Source of the DNA: Biomphalaria glabrata
Lineage: Eukaryota > Mollusca > Gastropoda > Planorbidae
DNA length: 64,000 nt
Reading direction: 5' to 3'
Assembly: GCF_947242115.1 (NCBI RefSeq)
Contig: NC_074728.1
Coordinates: forward strand, 2,257,701-2,321,700
Each line of letters begins with the position of its first letter. Position 1 is the first letter of the stretch. This document shows positions 1 to 12,094 of this stretch, in pieces. The notes under the pieces are model-generated. The model was not told where the DNA came from. It ran no database searches and saw nothing but the letters and a program-made list of their open reading frames with translations. The position numbers were made by a program, and so were the translations under genes.

Positions 1-129
1 TAAAAGGGAAATTTTCCATATAACTTTATCATTAAGAATGTCCAGGGCAATGAAACTGTTGGGGGGGGGGGTGTTTGATATATGTCGAAAGTTTCTTAAA
101 GAAATATCAAACAGTTTAAGAATTTTTTA

Positions 130-290
130 AATAGCGCTTTTGTAAAAGTTGGGGAGGGGGTACCTAGGAGTTGGTTTATCATGCTGTCATTAGGCGCTCA
201 GTAAACACAACTCTGCTCGAGTCGGGTGTCGAACCTGGAGCCCCCTTCTAGGTAGCCACGCTAAGCATACTTAGCCTGTCGGTCAGAGTA
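130..290 (+). repeat. SINE-like repeat, family 3 (partial)
   Basis: It shares a long stretch with 47890-48135 (same strand), 2270-2520 (opposite strand) and part of 54230-54345, including the string GAGTCGGGTGTCGAACC. On the reverse strand that string reads as a tRNA-like B box. The copies differ by scattered changes, so this is an old dispersed family. Confidence 0.6.
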
Positions 291-425
291 AGACTTCATT
301 AGATTCGTACTGAAAACAGCATATTGTAATCATATTTGAGGGGACAAAAAGTTAAGTTTAATTTAAACTAGAGCACAGAAAACAAAACAAAATTCAAGAT
401 AACTAGATCTAAGACACATAAGCAC

Positions 426-560
426 ATAACACACACACACACACAGACACAGACATACCCACAGACATACCCACAGACACACCCACAGACACACACAGAA
501 ACAGACACAGACACAGACACACACACACAGATACACACACACACACACACACACACAAAT
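426..560. repeat. (CA)n / (ACAGAC)n microsatellite
   Basis: An imperfect CA dinucleotide tract is mixed with ACAGAC and CCCACAGACATA variants. Open frames across it encode only Cys/Val repeats and are not genes. Confidence 0.95.
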
Positions 561-660
561 CTGTGGTAAGGTCTTCGCTACTTTTCCCCACCCTCCCCGA
601 CACAAACATCATAGCTAAAAAAAAAAAAAACAGAATTGGTAACAAATTGTCACAGCTTAT

Positions 661-1040
661 TTTTATAAAGTTGCAACAACATTCGGAAACTCAATAGGTC
701 TATTCATATGTATAACCTGTAAGATTTTATACGCATTGGCCGGTGTTTCCCATAATTTTATTTACGAATACTTCGTACTCCGATTCAACGAAGCACTTTG
801 TTTAATTTTTAGGTTGGATCATTTCCTATTGGTTTAAATTAAACGGTACTACTGTACTAATGATTAAACCATATTATAAATTTAGCCATGGTTGCTATGT
901 TTAAATATAGAACTATACCTATAATAAAATACACACAAGGGGTTTAAAAAAAAGATTAAATTTAATTACATTATATACTTAAAGATCATATTTCATATCC
1001 GTATCTGTCAGAATACTGTGTGAAAAATATCTCAACATCA
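661..1040. other. No gene seen
   Basis: AT-rich unique-looking sequence without a coding frame or a repeat that I recognise. Confidence 0.5.
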
Positions 1041-1046
1041 AGATAA

Positions 1047-2125
1047 TCTTTTTTTATGTCTTTATTGATTTCAAGAAAGCTTTTGACCGAGTATGGCAAT
1101 CTGGGCGACAATGGAAAAAATCAACATTAATAAAAACATAATCAAAGTTATCCAGAACCTTAACAAGGATGCCACCAGTGCGGTGTACCTCAACGATAAT
1201 ATTGGGGACTGGTTTAAAACCCCAGTTGGGAGTAAGACAAGGCTGCCTACTTTCACCAACATTTTCAATATGTTCCTTAAAGAGATAATGGAAGATGCTC
1301 TTGAGGGCTATGAAGGTACTGTAGGAAGAAAAATTACTAACTCGTGCTTCGCAGATGACATTGATGGCCTAGCAGGGACAGAAGAAGAACTAGCTGACTT
1401 GGTGATGTGCATTGACAAGACTTCAGCAGCATATGGTATGCAAACAGATGCCGAAAAAAACAATAAATTATGACCAAAAAGCCAACAGGGCTTTAAAAGG
1501 GGCATCAGTATTGGAGGTCATAAGCTGACTAGTGTTAGCAGCTTCAAATACCTCGGAGCTAATGTCTCAGATGAGGAAACGAAACCTGAACTTCTGGCTC
1601 GAATAGCACAGTCCACAGCAGCCCTTTCAAAACTTAAGAAAGACAAAGGCTTAGCCCTCTGCAACAAAGTCAGACTGATGCGTTCCCTGGTCATGGCCAC
1701 ATTTTTATATGCTTGTGAGTCTTGGACACTGACTGCAGAGCTAGAGAGGAGGATCCTGGCAATGGAATTGAGATGCTACAGAAGGATCCTAGGTATCACA
1801 TTTAAAGACCGCATCACAAACCAAGAGATAAGCAGTAGGTTACTGCAGCGATTGGACCCCATGAAGACTATCGTAAAAAAAAACGAAAGCTAAAACTCAA
1901 TGGCCATATTACAAGATCTTCGATGCTCACAAAGACCTTCCTTCAGGAAACAGTACCAGGAAAAAAATAGAAGAGGCAGACAAAGAAAGCGATGGACGGG
2001 CCTGCTATTAAAAGAGGTTCTAAGCCAAAAGACAGAGAGGAATGGAGAAAGACGGTCGACCAATCTTGCATAGTGCCCCAACGGTCCAACAGACCAAGGG
2101 ATAGGTTAAGGTAAAGGTAAAAGCA
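1047..2125 (+). mobile_element. Non-LTR retrotransposon (LINE) fragment, family A: RT C-terminal half
   Basis: Broken frames encode the C-terminal half of a reverse transcriptase. At about 1055-1090 the text reads as FIDFKKAFDRV-like RT sequence; at 1348-1380 there is the catalytic box FADDIDGLAG (the YADD motif with Phe). At 1670-1890 the typical post-RT segment MATFLYACESWTL is followed by LERRILAMELRCYRRILGI. The last part (1895-2105) corresponds to the ORF end seen intact at 62540-62847. The copy ends in a short GGTAAA-type simple repeat, as do the other copies of this family. Several frameshifts and stops show it is dead. The endonuclease and the N-terminal RT are missing, so it is 5'-truncated. 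Confidence 0.85.
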
Positions 2126-2269
2126 ATCAATCACGATATTGGCCAGATTTCTAAAATTTTGTTTCTAGACTTTGACTTTGTTGCAAGATAATAAGAAAAA
2201 TCAGACTTCGTACACAATAGTTTGTAAGAAACTGAAGTAAAATACAAAACTATATCTTTTTTTAAATAG

Positions 2270-2520
2270 TGCGGTGCTCTTCAGAAACACTCGACCATAA
2301 ATAATTGAATGGTTGTGGGAAGAGAAGCCAAGTGCGCTTGAACTTGACTTGGCTTGGCTAGAAGGGGGATCGAGGTACGACACCTGACTCGGGCAGAGTT
2401 GTGTTGACTGAGCGCCTAAAGACAGCACGGAAAACCACCACCTAGATACCCCCTCCCCCCCCCCCCCTCACTGGTCCACAAAAGAGATTGGTCCAAAGCG
2501 CTCTGAGCATGATATAAGCT
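2270..2520 (-). repeat. SINE-like repeat, family 3
   Basis: Reverse-strand copy of the repeat at 47890-48135. It includes a poly-C run (about 2452-2466) and the conserved box around GACACCTGACTCGGGCAGAG. Its start and end correspond to those of the 47890 copy, so it may be near full length (about 250 bp). Confidence 0.6.
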
Positions 2521-3034
2521 TTAACAATAATCTTTATATCTTTGTTTCAAAGCCAAAATCTACACCAGTTTAAAATTCTCAGTGATGTAATAATATTTAT
2601 CCGTTACCGAGAAAAACTCATTATATCCTTTTTTTTGTCTTCTGCATTTACTTTATATACTCACCTACTAGATAATTACTTCAACAGTTCGCGGAACACC
2701 TAATCGGGCCTCGCGAAACACTGGGGTTTGCGCAACACAGTTTAGGAAACACGATCAAAGTCTCAGGGCCTTTTTACTTCCTCTTTGTGGAGGTTTAAAG
2801 AAAAAAAAGGCTTCACACTCTATGTACACTTTAGATCTCGAATGTTGACCTAGTTATTGGCAGCGAATTATCTACGTATAGTTACTCCCATTTTGACACC
2901 CTCTTTAAACAATGTATATCTCGAATCCCAATTAAAAACACTACACAATCTTAGGCCTATTATAACATTAACCCTTTATAATGGTAAATTCGTTTGTTAT
3001 ACCTGTTTCGAATGTTCCTTCAGATATGAAGATT
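2521..3034. other. No gene seen
   Basis: AT-rich sequence. The open frame at 2857-3159 runs into a SINE copy, has no recognisable domain and is not supported as a gene. Confidence 0.5.
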
Positions 3035-3165
3035 ATTACATAGTAGCCCTAACCTCCCTCAGGACGGCGTGGAGAGGGAGAGATCGGCGGGCAGTGATTG
3101 AACCCCAAACAACAAAGACGACAGTCCAGAGCGCATACCACATGACCACGCGGCGATAAAAATAC
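3035..3165 (-). repeat. SINE, family 2 (tRNA-derived)
   Basis: On the minus strand it has a tRNA-like head (GTGGTATGCGCTCTGGACTG) and a B-box-like GGGTTCAATC. It is related to 29198-29365 and 57758-57915. Confidence 0.65.
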
Positions 3166-3204
3166 TCATATTCATTTGAGTAAGTCAAATTGTGGTTAAG
3201 GTTA

Positions 3205-3375
3205 GGGGTTCTTAAAGGCACCTCTGAATCCACCCGTCTCTAATGGGTACCTGACATTGGTTGGGAAAAAGAAACGGCGGTTGGTTATTGTGCTGGCCAC
3301 ATGACATCCTCGTTTACAGCGGGCCAAAGAAACATTTTTTCTTCACATCATCTGTCCTATAGATCGCTAAGGGAA
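3205..3375 (+). repeat. SINE, family 1 (3' part)
   Basis: It contains the family-1 body string CTAATGGGTACCTGACATT, then GTGCTGGCCACATGACA, and the tail hairpin region with CATCATCTG. The tRNA-like head is missing. Confidence 0.75.
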
Positions 3376-5090
3376 TAATACTTGAACACACTTAGTCCCA
3401 CTCTCCGTGACCTCACTAATTGTCGAATTCAAAGTTCTTTTACTATCGTGCGTTTATAGACTAAACTAAGTCCTTTGTACTCTGGTTCCTTTATTCGCCT
3501 GCGTATGTGAATACTGTTATTTATCCGCATCTATACTGCTATTATACAGTAGTTACACTGAGGTGTTCAATTGTAGTCAAACTGAATTTTCATTTGATTG
3601 AACCAATAAAAATGGTCTTATCTTATTTCTCACTGTTTCCCTCATCTCTATCTCAGACTTCAAAACCTTCTTTCTCTACAATCTCTGCGTCTTCCCCTAC
3701 CCGCCTCTTGCGCTCTATTTTACTCTCCCTATTTTGTCTTGGTCTTAAACGTTTTTTTTTCTTTCTAAGAAACAGAATAAACCCTAAATATAAGTATTAA
3801 AACCTAAAAATTCTTAATAGAAAAAAAAAGGGGAAAAAAATACATAAAAATCTATATATTTAAATCTGATTGTACTTTTTAAGACGAAATATTCTAAGAA
3901 TAATCATTTATAATAATAATTTAAGCCAAAAATATGTTTTATTTGTGTGTTTGTTTTGTCAAACCGTTATTAATGCACACATGATTACGCCACGTCCTAA
4001 AAACCAAATCAGATCTTCGAGGTCTCTAACGCACTCGACTTAACGAAAAAGCTGATGAATTTGAAAATTAGGGGAATTCCCACAATTTTTTTGCGTCATT
4101 AATGTTTCTTTTATTTACGAGAAAGCGAAAGGATAAGGAGAGAGAGAGGGACAGAAACAGACAAAGAAAGAGAGAGACAGAGAGACAGAGAGAAAGAGAT
4201 AGAGAGAATTAGAGGCAGATGAAGAGAGAGACAAACAGAAAAAAGAGTTAGAGAGTGAGAGGATGTGAGAGAGACAGCGTAGCTTATGGGGGCCTGAGGT
4301 TTAAAGCCCCTCACATTGCCTCCAATACAAAATTCCATTCGCTTCAAGGGTGAGGGGGTAACCAAAAAAAAAAAGAAGTCAATGGTCTCCATTAATTTAC
4401 TAAACCTACTAGGAATTCAAGCTACATCCTGAGAAAAATAAATGCGTATAACTGTCACCTAATTTTAGTAGGAGGTGAGAATCATTACCCCCCCCCCCCC
4501 CTCATTAAAACTAGGCTACGTCAAAACTATAAATCACCCTTGATTGTAGCTATTTATGATTCTGATATTCTATTCCGTCCCTCTCCCGGCAACCAAAACA
4601 AAACAAAAAAAGTCACACTTTATTACTCTCTCAGACAGTTGCATGAATCTATTAACGAAGTAAATCTACGACAATTCATGCCACAATATAGAACAATCAA
4701 ATCAAACTAATGTCATTTGAGGCGTCAATGAAAACAGTGCATTCAACATTGCTATTGTCTTTTCACCAGTCGCTGGACTGATTAGCATATCTGATATCTG
4801 ACTGGCTTTTTTTGTAAGAAGAATACGATTATATTGCGTCGTAGATATTAAACAAATGAGTTCTGGATATAGGTAATACTTATTACAGCTACACACGCCA
4901 TCTGGTCTACAAGAATAATACGTTTTTATTTCCAGTGTTTACATTCCTACCTCGTGTAGGCAACAAAATATTCGGACATTGGAATTCGTATAACGTCTTC
5001 AAGGTGGGTACAAACACTCAACCATCAAATTTTCTGTCTGATCCTCTGGCTGAGTTGCATAGAGTTCTATAAATAGAACTCATTCTTCAC
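3376..5090. other. Intergenic, no gene; contains a purine-rich tract
   Basis: No coding frame with recognisable content. It holds the GA-rich tract described separately and a C-run at about 4490-4501. Confidence 0.5.
4121..4275. repeat. GA-rich microsatellite
   Basis: An imperfect AGAG/ACAG purine tract of about 150 bp. The reverse-strand Ser/Leu-repeat frame across it is an artefact. Confidence 0.9.
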
Positions 5091-5093
5091 GGG

Positions 5094-5305
5094 GGTGCGG
5101 TGTCTGAGTGGTTAAGTGTTTGGCTTCCCAACCTGGGGTCCTTGGTTCTCCGTGAAGACTGGGATTTTAAGTTTCGGGATTTTGAGTCCAGCCAACTCTA
5201 ATGGGTACATGCCTTTAGTTGGGGAAAGTAAAGGAGGCTGGTGGTTGTGCTGGCCACATGACAACCTGCTCGCTAACCGTTTACCAAGAAACGTTTTTTT
5301 TAATA
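5094..5305 (+). repeat. SINE, family 1
   Basis: It begins with a tRNA-like head, GGTGTCTGAGTGGTTAAGTG (A box). The B box is degenerate. The body is CTCTAATGGGTACATG then GTGCTGGCCACATGACA. Confidence 0.8.
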
Positions 5306-5840
5306 CTTTTTTTTTACATTCTTGTTCAAGACATTTTGTTTATCAATATTTATAAATTTTGAATCTGAAGACGGTGATTGGAAAGCAGATACTGGTTTAA
5401 CTGTAAACTATGTTTTTACCTGTTAATTAAATCCTTTTCGAATTGACTTTAACGTCTAGGCAAAGGTATCCATTCAACATTACGGACGATGTCGACTACT
5501 GTGATGGCTAGACTTTACAATGATGGAATAAATATTAACATTGTAGATCACATGGTGATTAAATTTTGAAAACACATTGAATAAACCATCTGTGTACATT
5601 TTAACGGCCGACATTGCGACACGTTTTATTTTGAATAAAGTAGACGCTATGACTAGTTGATTCATATAATTTACGCTCCATTGATCAGATACAATGCTCC
5701 CAAGCAGGAAGCTCTTGCCGTTTATTCAACAAACACATTTTTTTCTAGTACCTCGAGGTCGGAGGTGAAAGATAACGACCACTTTTTGTATAGGGCAGTG
5801 TTTCTCAAACTGGTCTAAATATGTGTTCCATCGACCACTG
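5306..5840. other. No gene seen
   Basis: AT-rich sequence; the short frames here have no recognisable domain. Confidence 0.5.
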
Positions 5841-5846
5841 CAAAGA

Positions 5847-6025
5847 GGCGCGTTGGCTGAGTGGAAAGGTTTTTGGTTTCCTAACCGAGAGGTCCCGGGT
5901 TTGAATCCTGGTGATGAATGAGAATTTCAATTCCGGAATTTTTAAGAATCTCAGGGGCGCACTAAAAATCCCGAAATTCAAAATTCCTGTCTTTACCAAG
6001 ACTCGAACCCAGGACCCCAGGCTAA
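5847..6025. repeat. Two family-1 SINE heads in opposite orientation
   Basis: At 5847-5957 a plus-strand head (TTGGCTGAGTGGAAAGG, GGTTTGAATCCTGG) meets a minus-strand head at 5958-6025 (GAACCCAGGACCCC on the plus strand). The tail-to-tail join suggests one copy inserted into another. Confidence 0.7.
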
Positions 6026-6049
6026 ATGAAAAGAGTTTAAATACATGTG

Positions 6050-6760
6050 TATAAAATATTTAGGAACCCATTCCATGCCGTTTGCGTCTGTCCTCAGCAG
6101 CGGATTTTCTTTTGGTCTCAAATGTGTATCCCGCGGCCTTTGTGAGTGACCTCCAGCTGTCTCTTGCTGAGGCCGCATGCAACCAGGTGCTCTCTTCAAG
6201 TTAACTATGGCAAGTTGGCGCCTAAGCTGGTCTTTGAAGCGTTTCCGTGGAGCGCCTCTGTTACGTCGACCACCTTTAAGCTCACCAAAAAAAAAAAAGA
6301 TTGCCTTTGCGCATACGTTCGTCTCCCATGCGGGATTCGTGCCCTATCCAGCGTAACTGTCGGACCATATGAAGTCCCTCTATACTGTCCATACCGGCGT
6401 TCGCAAGGACATCGCTGTTTGGAGCGCGATCATCTTTGGTGAAAGCGCTCAAGTAGTCATATCCAAATAGAAGGGTTGAAAAAAACACCGCTTGGTAGAC
6501 ATTAATTTTTTTAGGCAGGTGGGGCGATTTATTCCGCCAAACTTTCACCTGAAGGCGTCCAAAAGCACTACCGGCCTTGTATTTGATATTACTTGCATTA
6601 CTTGGCCAGACAGTTATCAACTTCCCATGAAAGTGAGGCGTCCTTTGACACTATACTACCTAGATATGTGAAGTGGTCTACCACGTTAAGGGGCTGTCCG
6701 TTTACGGTGATCCCTGGGGCTGAGTATGTTTTATTGGGTTACTTATGGAACACTATATAG
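6050..6760 (-). mobile_element. LINE fragment, family B (endonuclease-RT type), 3' part
   Basis: On the minus strand, broken frames give KVWRNKSPHLPKKINVYQA, then LLFGYDYLSAF, DVLANAGMDSIEG and VRQLRWIGHESRMGDER. This is the post-RT C-terminal region common in endonuclease-reverse-transcriptase LINEs of molluscs. Copies recur at 36771-37095 (minus) and 58069-58335 (plus). Frames are interrupted, so it is inactive. Confidence 0.8.
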
Positions 6761-7058
6761 TTACAAAGGTTTCCATTAAACATAATCCATACTGTAATTG
6801 TTTTAACAAGTAACGATATCACCCCTAGGAACCCTAAGCGCTGCATTTCCTTTGGGAAAGAATGACCTACTGTTCTGGCAGGTTAGGGTTAGTTGGAGAA
6901 TTGGAAGAAGTGAAGACTTTTTGGTAGATTTAGTTATAATTAATTTTAAGAATAATGAACTACACCATTTATTGCTAGATCTAAAACTTGACAGACCCGT
7001 CAACCATCACTATATAGAAAGGTCCCAAATTTACTATTTATATTTTTATGTGACTCTT
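6761..7058. other. No gene seen
   Basis: Short open frames on both strands without recognisable domains. Confidence 0.4.
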
Positions 7059-7059
7059 T

Positions 7060-7130
7060 AGACGCTTCTGATCTTATCTTATATATTACAGATGTTACTT
7101 CAGAAAAGAAGATAGTTACGTCCTTTGTGT
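7060..7130 (-). mobile_element. LINE 3' end, family D
   Basis: The string GATGTTACTTCAGAAAAGAA followed by ATTACGTCC-like sequence matches, on the minus strand, the 3' end of the family-D LINE copies at 12010-12065 and 56220-56270. Confidence 0.5.
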
Positions 7131-7148
7131 CTTTCTGAGTATTTTATT

Positions 7149-7199
7149 ATTGTTCTAAACCGCCCACAGGTTGTGACGTCACAGGTCAGTGTTGAGGTC
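7149..7199 (+). repeat. Single arm of a foldback MITE
   Basis: About 50 bp matching the right arm of the hairpin element at 54061-54221, including GTTCTAAAC and CAGGTCAGTGTTGAG. The partner arm is not visible here. Confidence 0.6.
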
Positions 7200-8227
7200 T
7201 ACTATAACGTACACTTGCCGATTTGCATTTAGATCTAAATCCTGTAGTATTTATTACATACGTTTCTTAAAAGAATAATATTACGTTCTCTTTAATATCT
7301 ATGAGTCAATTTAGTAGTGCTTGCCAATAAGAGACAAACTATTTGCTAAGTAAGTGGTTTTCCTGGCTGAGTCAGGCAACCCGATCGATGCTCAAATAAA
7401 AAAAAAGACAACTTGTATGACATTCTGTTTCATTAGTGAAATCATTTTCCTTGACATTTCATTACGATTTAAAATTTAATAGGCTTACATTGTAAACATT
7501 CTTAAACATTTCTCTAACCCTAGAATTTCTACATAGTGACTGGAGACATATGTCAAGTTCTTCAGTACTCTTATTAAGAGAAGCCTTTTACTTGTGGTTT
7601 GAGTCTGTTCGTGAACCTGTATGGTAACTTATTATTCGTTAGACATAAACGCTGAGAGTTATTATGTTAACATCTCATTTTCATCTTATCTTAAAGGACT
7701 AAATTACACACGTTTTTGACAAAACAAAATATGTTTAAACATATTAGACTTTATGGTTCTTAGTTTCAAAGAAAATGTTACTGTCGGGGGCAAGTATGGA
7801 GAGAAGAATGTGCTGTTTTTTTTTGTTGATATTTTGGTATGAAAGAGTTATATTCTTTTGTTTATCACCCAAGGTATGAGTGTGAACAGTATACACTTGA
7901 TGGTTTTAAATGCGAATTTTCTTTGTGTGGGAGAGAAATAAGTAGTCCGTTGCTTCCTGAACTGGTGTTTGTGTGGTTAATAATTTCTGAGATTGTTGCA
8001 GTCATTATGCATTTTTTAGGATATTAAAGTTAATAATATTTTCCTGGATAGCTCGAGCTTCTTAGTGGAGTTTATTAGTATTTATTAATCTTTCGTTACG
8101 AACCCCTCGAGCCAAGTGAGAAAAGAGCCTGACATTTATTGGGGCCTTGTCCAGGCAGGTAGCGTCGTTTTATCTGTTTTCGCCTGTCGTATGTTCTTTG
8201 TCACAGCATGATGCAATGTGTTATTTA
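7200..8227. other. No gene seen
   Basis: AT-rich. The 7839-8027 open frame has no recognisable domain. Confidence 0.5.
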
Positions 8228-8375
8228 GAGAGCACACATCGTGTCGTCTTAAAGTAATAGCACAACTATTTATTAAAGCACACACCGTGTCGTGTTAAAC
8301 TAATAGCACAACTATTTATTAAAGCACACACCGTGTCGTCTTAAAGTAATAGCAGAACCATTTATTAAAGCATAG
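8228..8375. repeat. 46-bp tandem repeat, three copies
   Basis: Three consecutive copies of a 46-bp unit, each with CGTGTCGT followed by TAATAGCA and TATTTATTAAA. Copies differ by a few substitutions. The region is non-coding. Confidence 0.9.
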
Positions 8376-9140
8376 CTAATTCTACGACGTTAGAACAACT
8401 GATTACCGTATACATCTGGATCTAGACTGTTATTTAGAGCTAGAAGATACAACTGATTTTAGCGCACTCGAATGGGGAAAAGACACTATTAGTTTTGTGT
8501 GGTCTGTCTGACCGTCCGTCCGTCCGTCCCGTTTAGATCTCGTAAACTAGAAAAGATAGTAATAATTCAACATCATAATATTTTAGACCATTCAAAGTTC
8601 TGATGCAACGGCAACTTTTTTTTCTGAAAGCGAAAAAGTTTAATTTTTAAAATCAAGTATACGAGCAGTTTTTTTCATAAAAATACACCACTTTTACAAC
8701 TATTCACTATTAATAGTGATAAACACGGGAAGCTTTTTATTATGGAAAATAACTGTGCATCATATTTGTAACACATTTACGCAAACGATTTTAAATTTTT
8801 TGACAATTTTATTTTACTAATGTTATGTTAAAGTAAGTATGTTTCATTATACTAAGTACTACATTTACAAAACAATGTTTAGTTGTTTTTTTTTTAAAGA
8901 GAAAAAATATTTAATATGCATATAAGTGGAACATTATTTAAAACAACAACTAATAAATACTTTTTTTTTTTGTATTATCACGAGAGGGGGCAGGGCCATA
9001 AGCAAATAACAATGCACTTACAATTAACTAAAGAATGTTTTTATTTTTTTACGCAAATATCTTTTATTTTGAGGCTTTGATTAAGAGATTGACCCTTTAC
9101 AAAACAATTAGATAACCATAATATGACATCAATTAGGCCA
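8376..9140. other. No gene seen
   Basis: Strongly AT-rich with many T runs. A (CCGT)n patch lies at about 8515-8530. Confidence 0.5.
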
Positions 9141-9144
9141 GGTT

Positions 9145-9245
9145 TAAATGCAACTTCACCTTCACTTTCACCTATTTCTTGGTGTGCTGGACCGTTGGGG
9201 CACTACAAAAGATCTGTCAACCGTCTTTCTCCATTCTTCTCTTCA
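9145..9245 (-). mobile_element. LINE 3' end, family A
   Basis: On the minus strand it matches the last about 100 bp of the family-A LINE: ATGGAGAAAGACGGT, then GTGCCCCAACGGTCC and a purine-rich GGTGAA-type tail. It is a heavily 5'-truncated copy. Confidence 0.75.
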
Positions 9246-9649
9246 TATGCCATTGATAGAATTTCATTCTGATATTCTTACTCAAAATATTGAAACCCGC
9301 CTTTTTACCTGCCTGGGTGGACCCCTTCGGGGGCCGATTTTGACCTGTCTTTGTAACTTTCTTTTTTTTTTTTTTTTTTCTTGTCGGCCATTTAAACTAC
9401 TTTTAAGTAAAAGTTGTGACAGCTTTCCTATTATATTTATACTTATACCTGGATAGAAACTACCTTAAGTCTGGATACGTCTAGGTGTCTGACAACTAAC
9501 ACACTTCCGGTCATTCGCGCAATTGTAAAAATAGATTATACATACACATCCATCCGTGACAGTGTCCAACGTCACAGTTTCGAAATAGTAAACAACGTTC
9601 TACTATTTTCCACGCGAGTTATGTCCTCGTTTCGATACAACTTACTTGT

Positions 9650-9907
9650 TTAACTCTCTCCGTAATTATTTTTCTCTTTACGATAGTATTATTCGTTTTT
9701 CTGATTTGTATTTCACTGTCCTGTTCTGATTAAACTTCAATAACTTTTCGGTTTGTCATCAGAAAATGTTATACTTGGTATTAAATGATAGGAGAAAGCA
9801 TGCTCATTTTAAACAACACAAATTTAAGTTTATAAATCCAAAAATCAATTTAGTTTAACGGGAGTCAAATCAACGTTGGCATCGTCAATTAGGAGAGAAA
9901 GAGTTAA
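9650..9907. mobile_element. MITE candidate with TTAACTCT terminal inverted repeats
   Basis: The left end TTAACTCTCTCCGTAATT and the right end, read in reverse, TTAACTCTTTCTCTCCTAATT form imperfect terminal inverted repeats. A shorter relative lies at 45103-45173 and shares the right-hand string around ATCGTC and TTAGGAGAG. The target-site duplication is not clear. Confidence 0.5.
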
Positions 9908-10569
9908 GAGAAAGTTGTTAGTATTTGACGTCACAGGAAAAAAGGGTAAACATCGTTCTCCTACTTTCTACATGAGTTATGTCCCGTGTCGACACTGTCT
10001 CAACCCAAACCTCATAGACATGTGTGGGTGAATGGTTCAAGTCTTCATTTACAGAATCGTCTGTCTAACTAAAACACACTTCTCAGAGAAGATTATAGTG
10101 CCATCCATATTTATATATAGATCTATCTATCTCTGTCTATATTATATGTGTTAAGAGAATTGAAAGCCTCATAAACATGTGTGGATGAAAAGTTCAAGCC
10201 TGCCCTTGGACCCTCCGGCAAAAAGAGGCGGCGTTCTCCTATTTGGGGTCTTGTGCTCCGTCCGGCAGGCATTGTCCAAAGTATAAAAACGCCCGCCGTT
10301 TTCACTAACATTGGATACTATCCATCAATCAGTTTTATCCCTTCATATTTTCTGGAATAATTGCACTTAGTCACCAATAGACAGCAATAAAGCTTTGTCG
10401 TCCTTTTTTTTCTCCTTTGGGTGTGATGGTGCCTGGTAACCCTATTCAAAGAATACATTGTGTATACGAACTGTGTACATTTTTAATTGGCTTGCATTGC
10501 GACACATGTGAATGTCAAGCTTATATTATTACTAAACGCTTCATTGAATGTGTATAATATAATTAATAT
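9908..10569. repeat. Dispersed repeat material, unclassified
   Basis: About 50 bp around 9950-10000 repeats 9585-9640 (GAGTTATGTCC core). A second string, CATGTGTGGRTGAA, occurs at both 10018-10050 and 10175-10200. The GC-richer piece at 10195-10310 looks like a LINE 3' region, but I cannot assign it. Confidence 0.4.
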
Positions 10570-11070
10570 TTCAGCACTAATTTCCAGGCCAACAACTGTA
10601 GCTACACCATTCTGTCTTGAGATACGTCTTTGCACCTGGTCTACATATTGACCAATGACTAAGACTAAGACTGCTTTGTTGATCCATATGGAAATTTGTT
10701 GAGATCACAAGGACTCTTTTCTCATATAAATACAACACAACAGAAACATACACATAAATACAACAGACACAACATAAAGAGTTCATTCAGCGACTACACA
10801 CAGGCATCTTGGTCCTTTTCATGTTTCCTGATCAACGAGTGGCGTTGATATAGTCTGACCGAGTGAGGTACGAACAAGTTTTTGTACCGCTCTGTTCTTG
10901 TCTTGATTGACCGAAGTCGCCCACTTCGCGACGACTTGACGTAGTTATGATGTAGCGGGTGGCTGTTGTCTTCCAAGATTTTTCCGATTTTTCTTAGACA
11001 TTTCTGTTCATAAAGTTCATTTAAATATGGCAATGTTGTGCGTGTGATTGTAAATGCCATCTTTATAATG
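10570..11070 (-). mobile_element. LINE 3' end, family C
   Basis: The minus-strand frame 10794-11060 encodes PYLNELYEQKCLRKIGKI, then NSHPLHH, SGRLRSIKTRTERYKN and FVPHSVRLYQ. This is the characteristic C-terminal end of a non-LTR ORF2. The 3' UTR includes GTTGATCCATATGGAAAT, also present at 61750-61775 in the related copy. Confidence 0.75.
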
Positions 11071-11775
11071 TTTTCTTGGCTAATGAGATCTATACCTTAG
11101 ACTGGGAATAATCCGCCCGTTCACGTTCATGCTATGAGTAACTAGTTTTAGAGTTTCCATCATAATATCCTCTAGAAATATATTAAAAAAGAGCTGGAGA
11201 GAGAATGCCTCATTGAGTAAAAGAGGTGCCCACCAGTAAGCACTATAAAGATCAACTCAGGCGCCATTTCTTCCACTTTGTTATAGAGTATAGAGGAAAA
11301 TATCTTGTAGCAGCTAGGTATTTTAAACAGACAGCTAGAGAGCTCTCCCAAAGACCCGGCTAACACTTTTGGGACCCAAGGAAAAGCCCTTATTGAAGAC
11401 AGGTATAGAAGAAGAAAAGAAAATTTCAAAAGACCAGACGAGATGAGGAAAAATATTTAGGTCTCAACTGGGTCTGCACTCTTACCTCTGACAGGTAAAG
11501 AGAATGTCCATTCCGCCCTCTCACAGGTAACGAGAATAATTCTTAGGAATGCTAAGGGCCTTGAAGGTATCTGTGAGGTCAGTTGTCATTATCCCCTCAG
11601 TTGACATAACATTGGGGTATATTATTATTTTGGATAACTTTCATAAACGCTTAATCTGCCTAGGTTCCCATTTTTTTTTCAGTTTTTCTTATATTTTAAG
11701 GCATTGGTACGACGATGTCAATAATGTTTTTTTTTTCTTTTTATCAATAAACAACAGATCAGGGCGATTCAATCT
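11071..11775. other. No gene seen
   Basis: Short unrelated frames only; AT-rich. Confidence 0.45.
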
Positions 11776-12070
11776 AACGCTTTGTCAGTCAAAATAGGCC
11801 TAGCCCAGCACAATAAGCGATCAGTAGACTCGAGAACCTCTTGTGGTATGACAAGTATTATTATTATTATGAGTGTGAAAGTATATACAAATCTGTACAA
11901 AAGCTCCTTCTTCCCTAGTGCTATTAGAGCATGGAATGGGTTGCCTGATCTAGGCAGGAAAACCAGTGACTTGGCAGAATTTAAGTCATTGGTTAATATG
12001 CATGACTAAATGCATGACGCGTAGGACGTAATCATCTTCTTTTTTGAAGTAACGTATGTATTATATATTA
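11776..12070 (+). mobile_element. LINE 3' end, family D
   Basis: The plus-strand frame reads YKSSFFPSAIRAWNGLPDL, then DLAEFKSLVNMHD and a stop. This is the conserved C-terminus of this LINE family. The 3' UTR has GCATGACGCGTAGGACGTAA. Other copies lie at 38430-38860 and 56035-56270 (plus), and at 19510-19625, 46520-46660, 53395-53510 and 61510-61740 (minus). Confidence 0.8.
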
Positions 12071-12094
12071 GATATTTCTATAGTTACAATGTAG

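Noticed and set aside
363-645. Open frames rich in Cys/Val on the minus strand
   Set aside because: They are translations of the (CA)n microsatellite.
8125-8160. Sequence TATTGGGGCCTTGTCCAGG resembling a primer-binding site of an LTR element
   Set aside because: No LTR end or internal coding part could be seen next to it; too weak alone.
8228-8375. CRISPR-like direct repeats
   Set aside because: The units are contiguous without unique spacers and the genome is animal; it is an ordinary tandem repeat.
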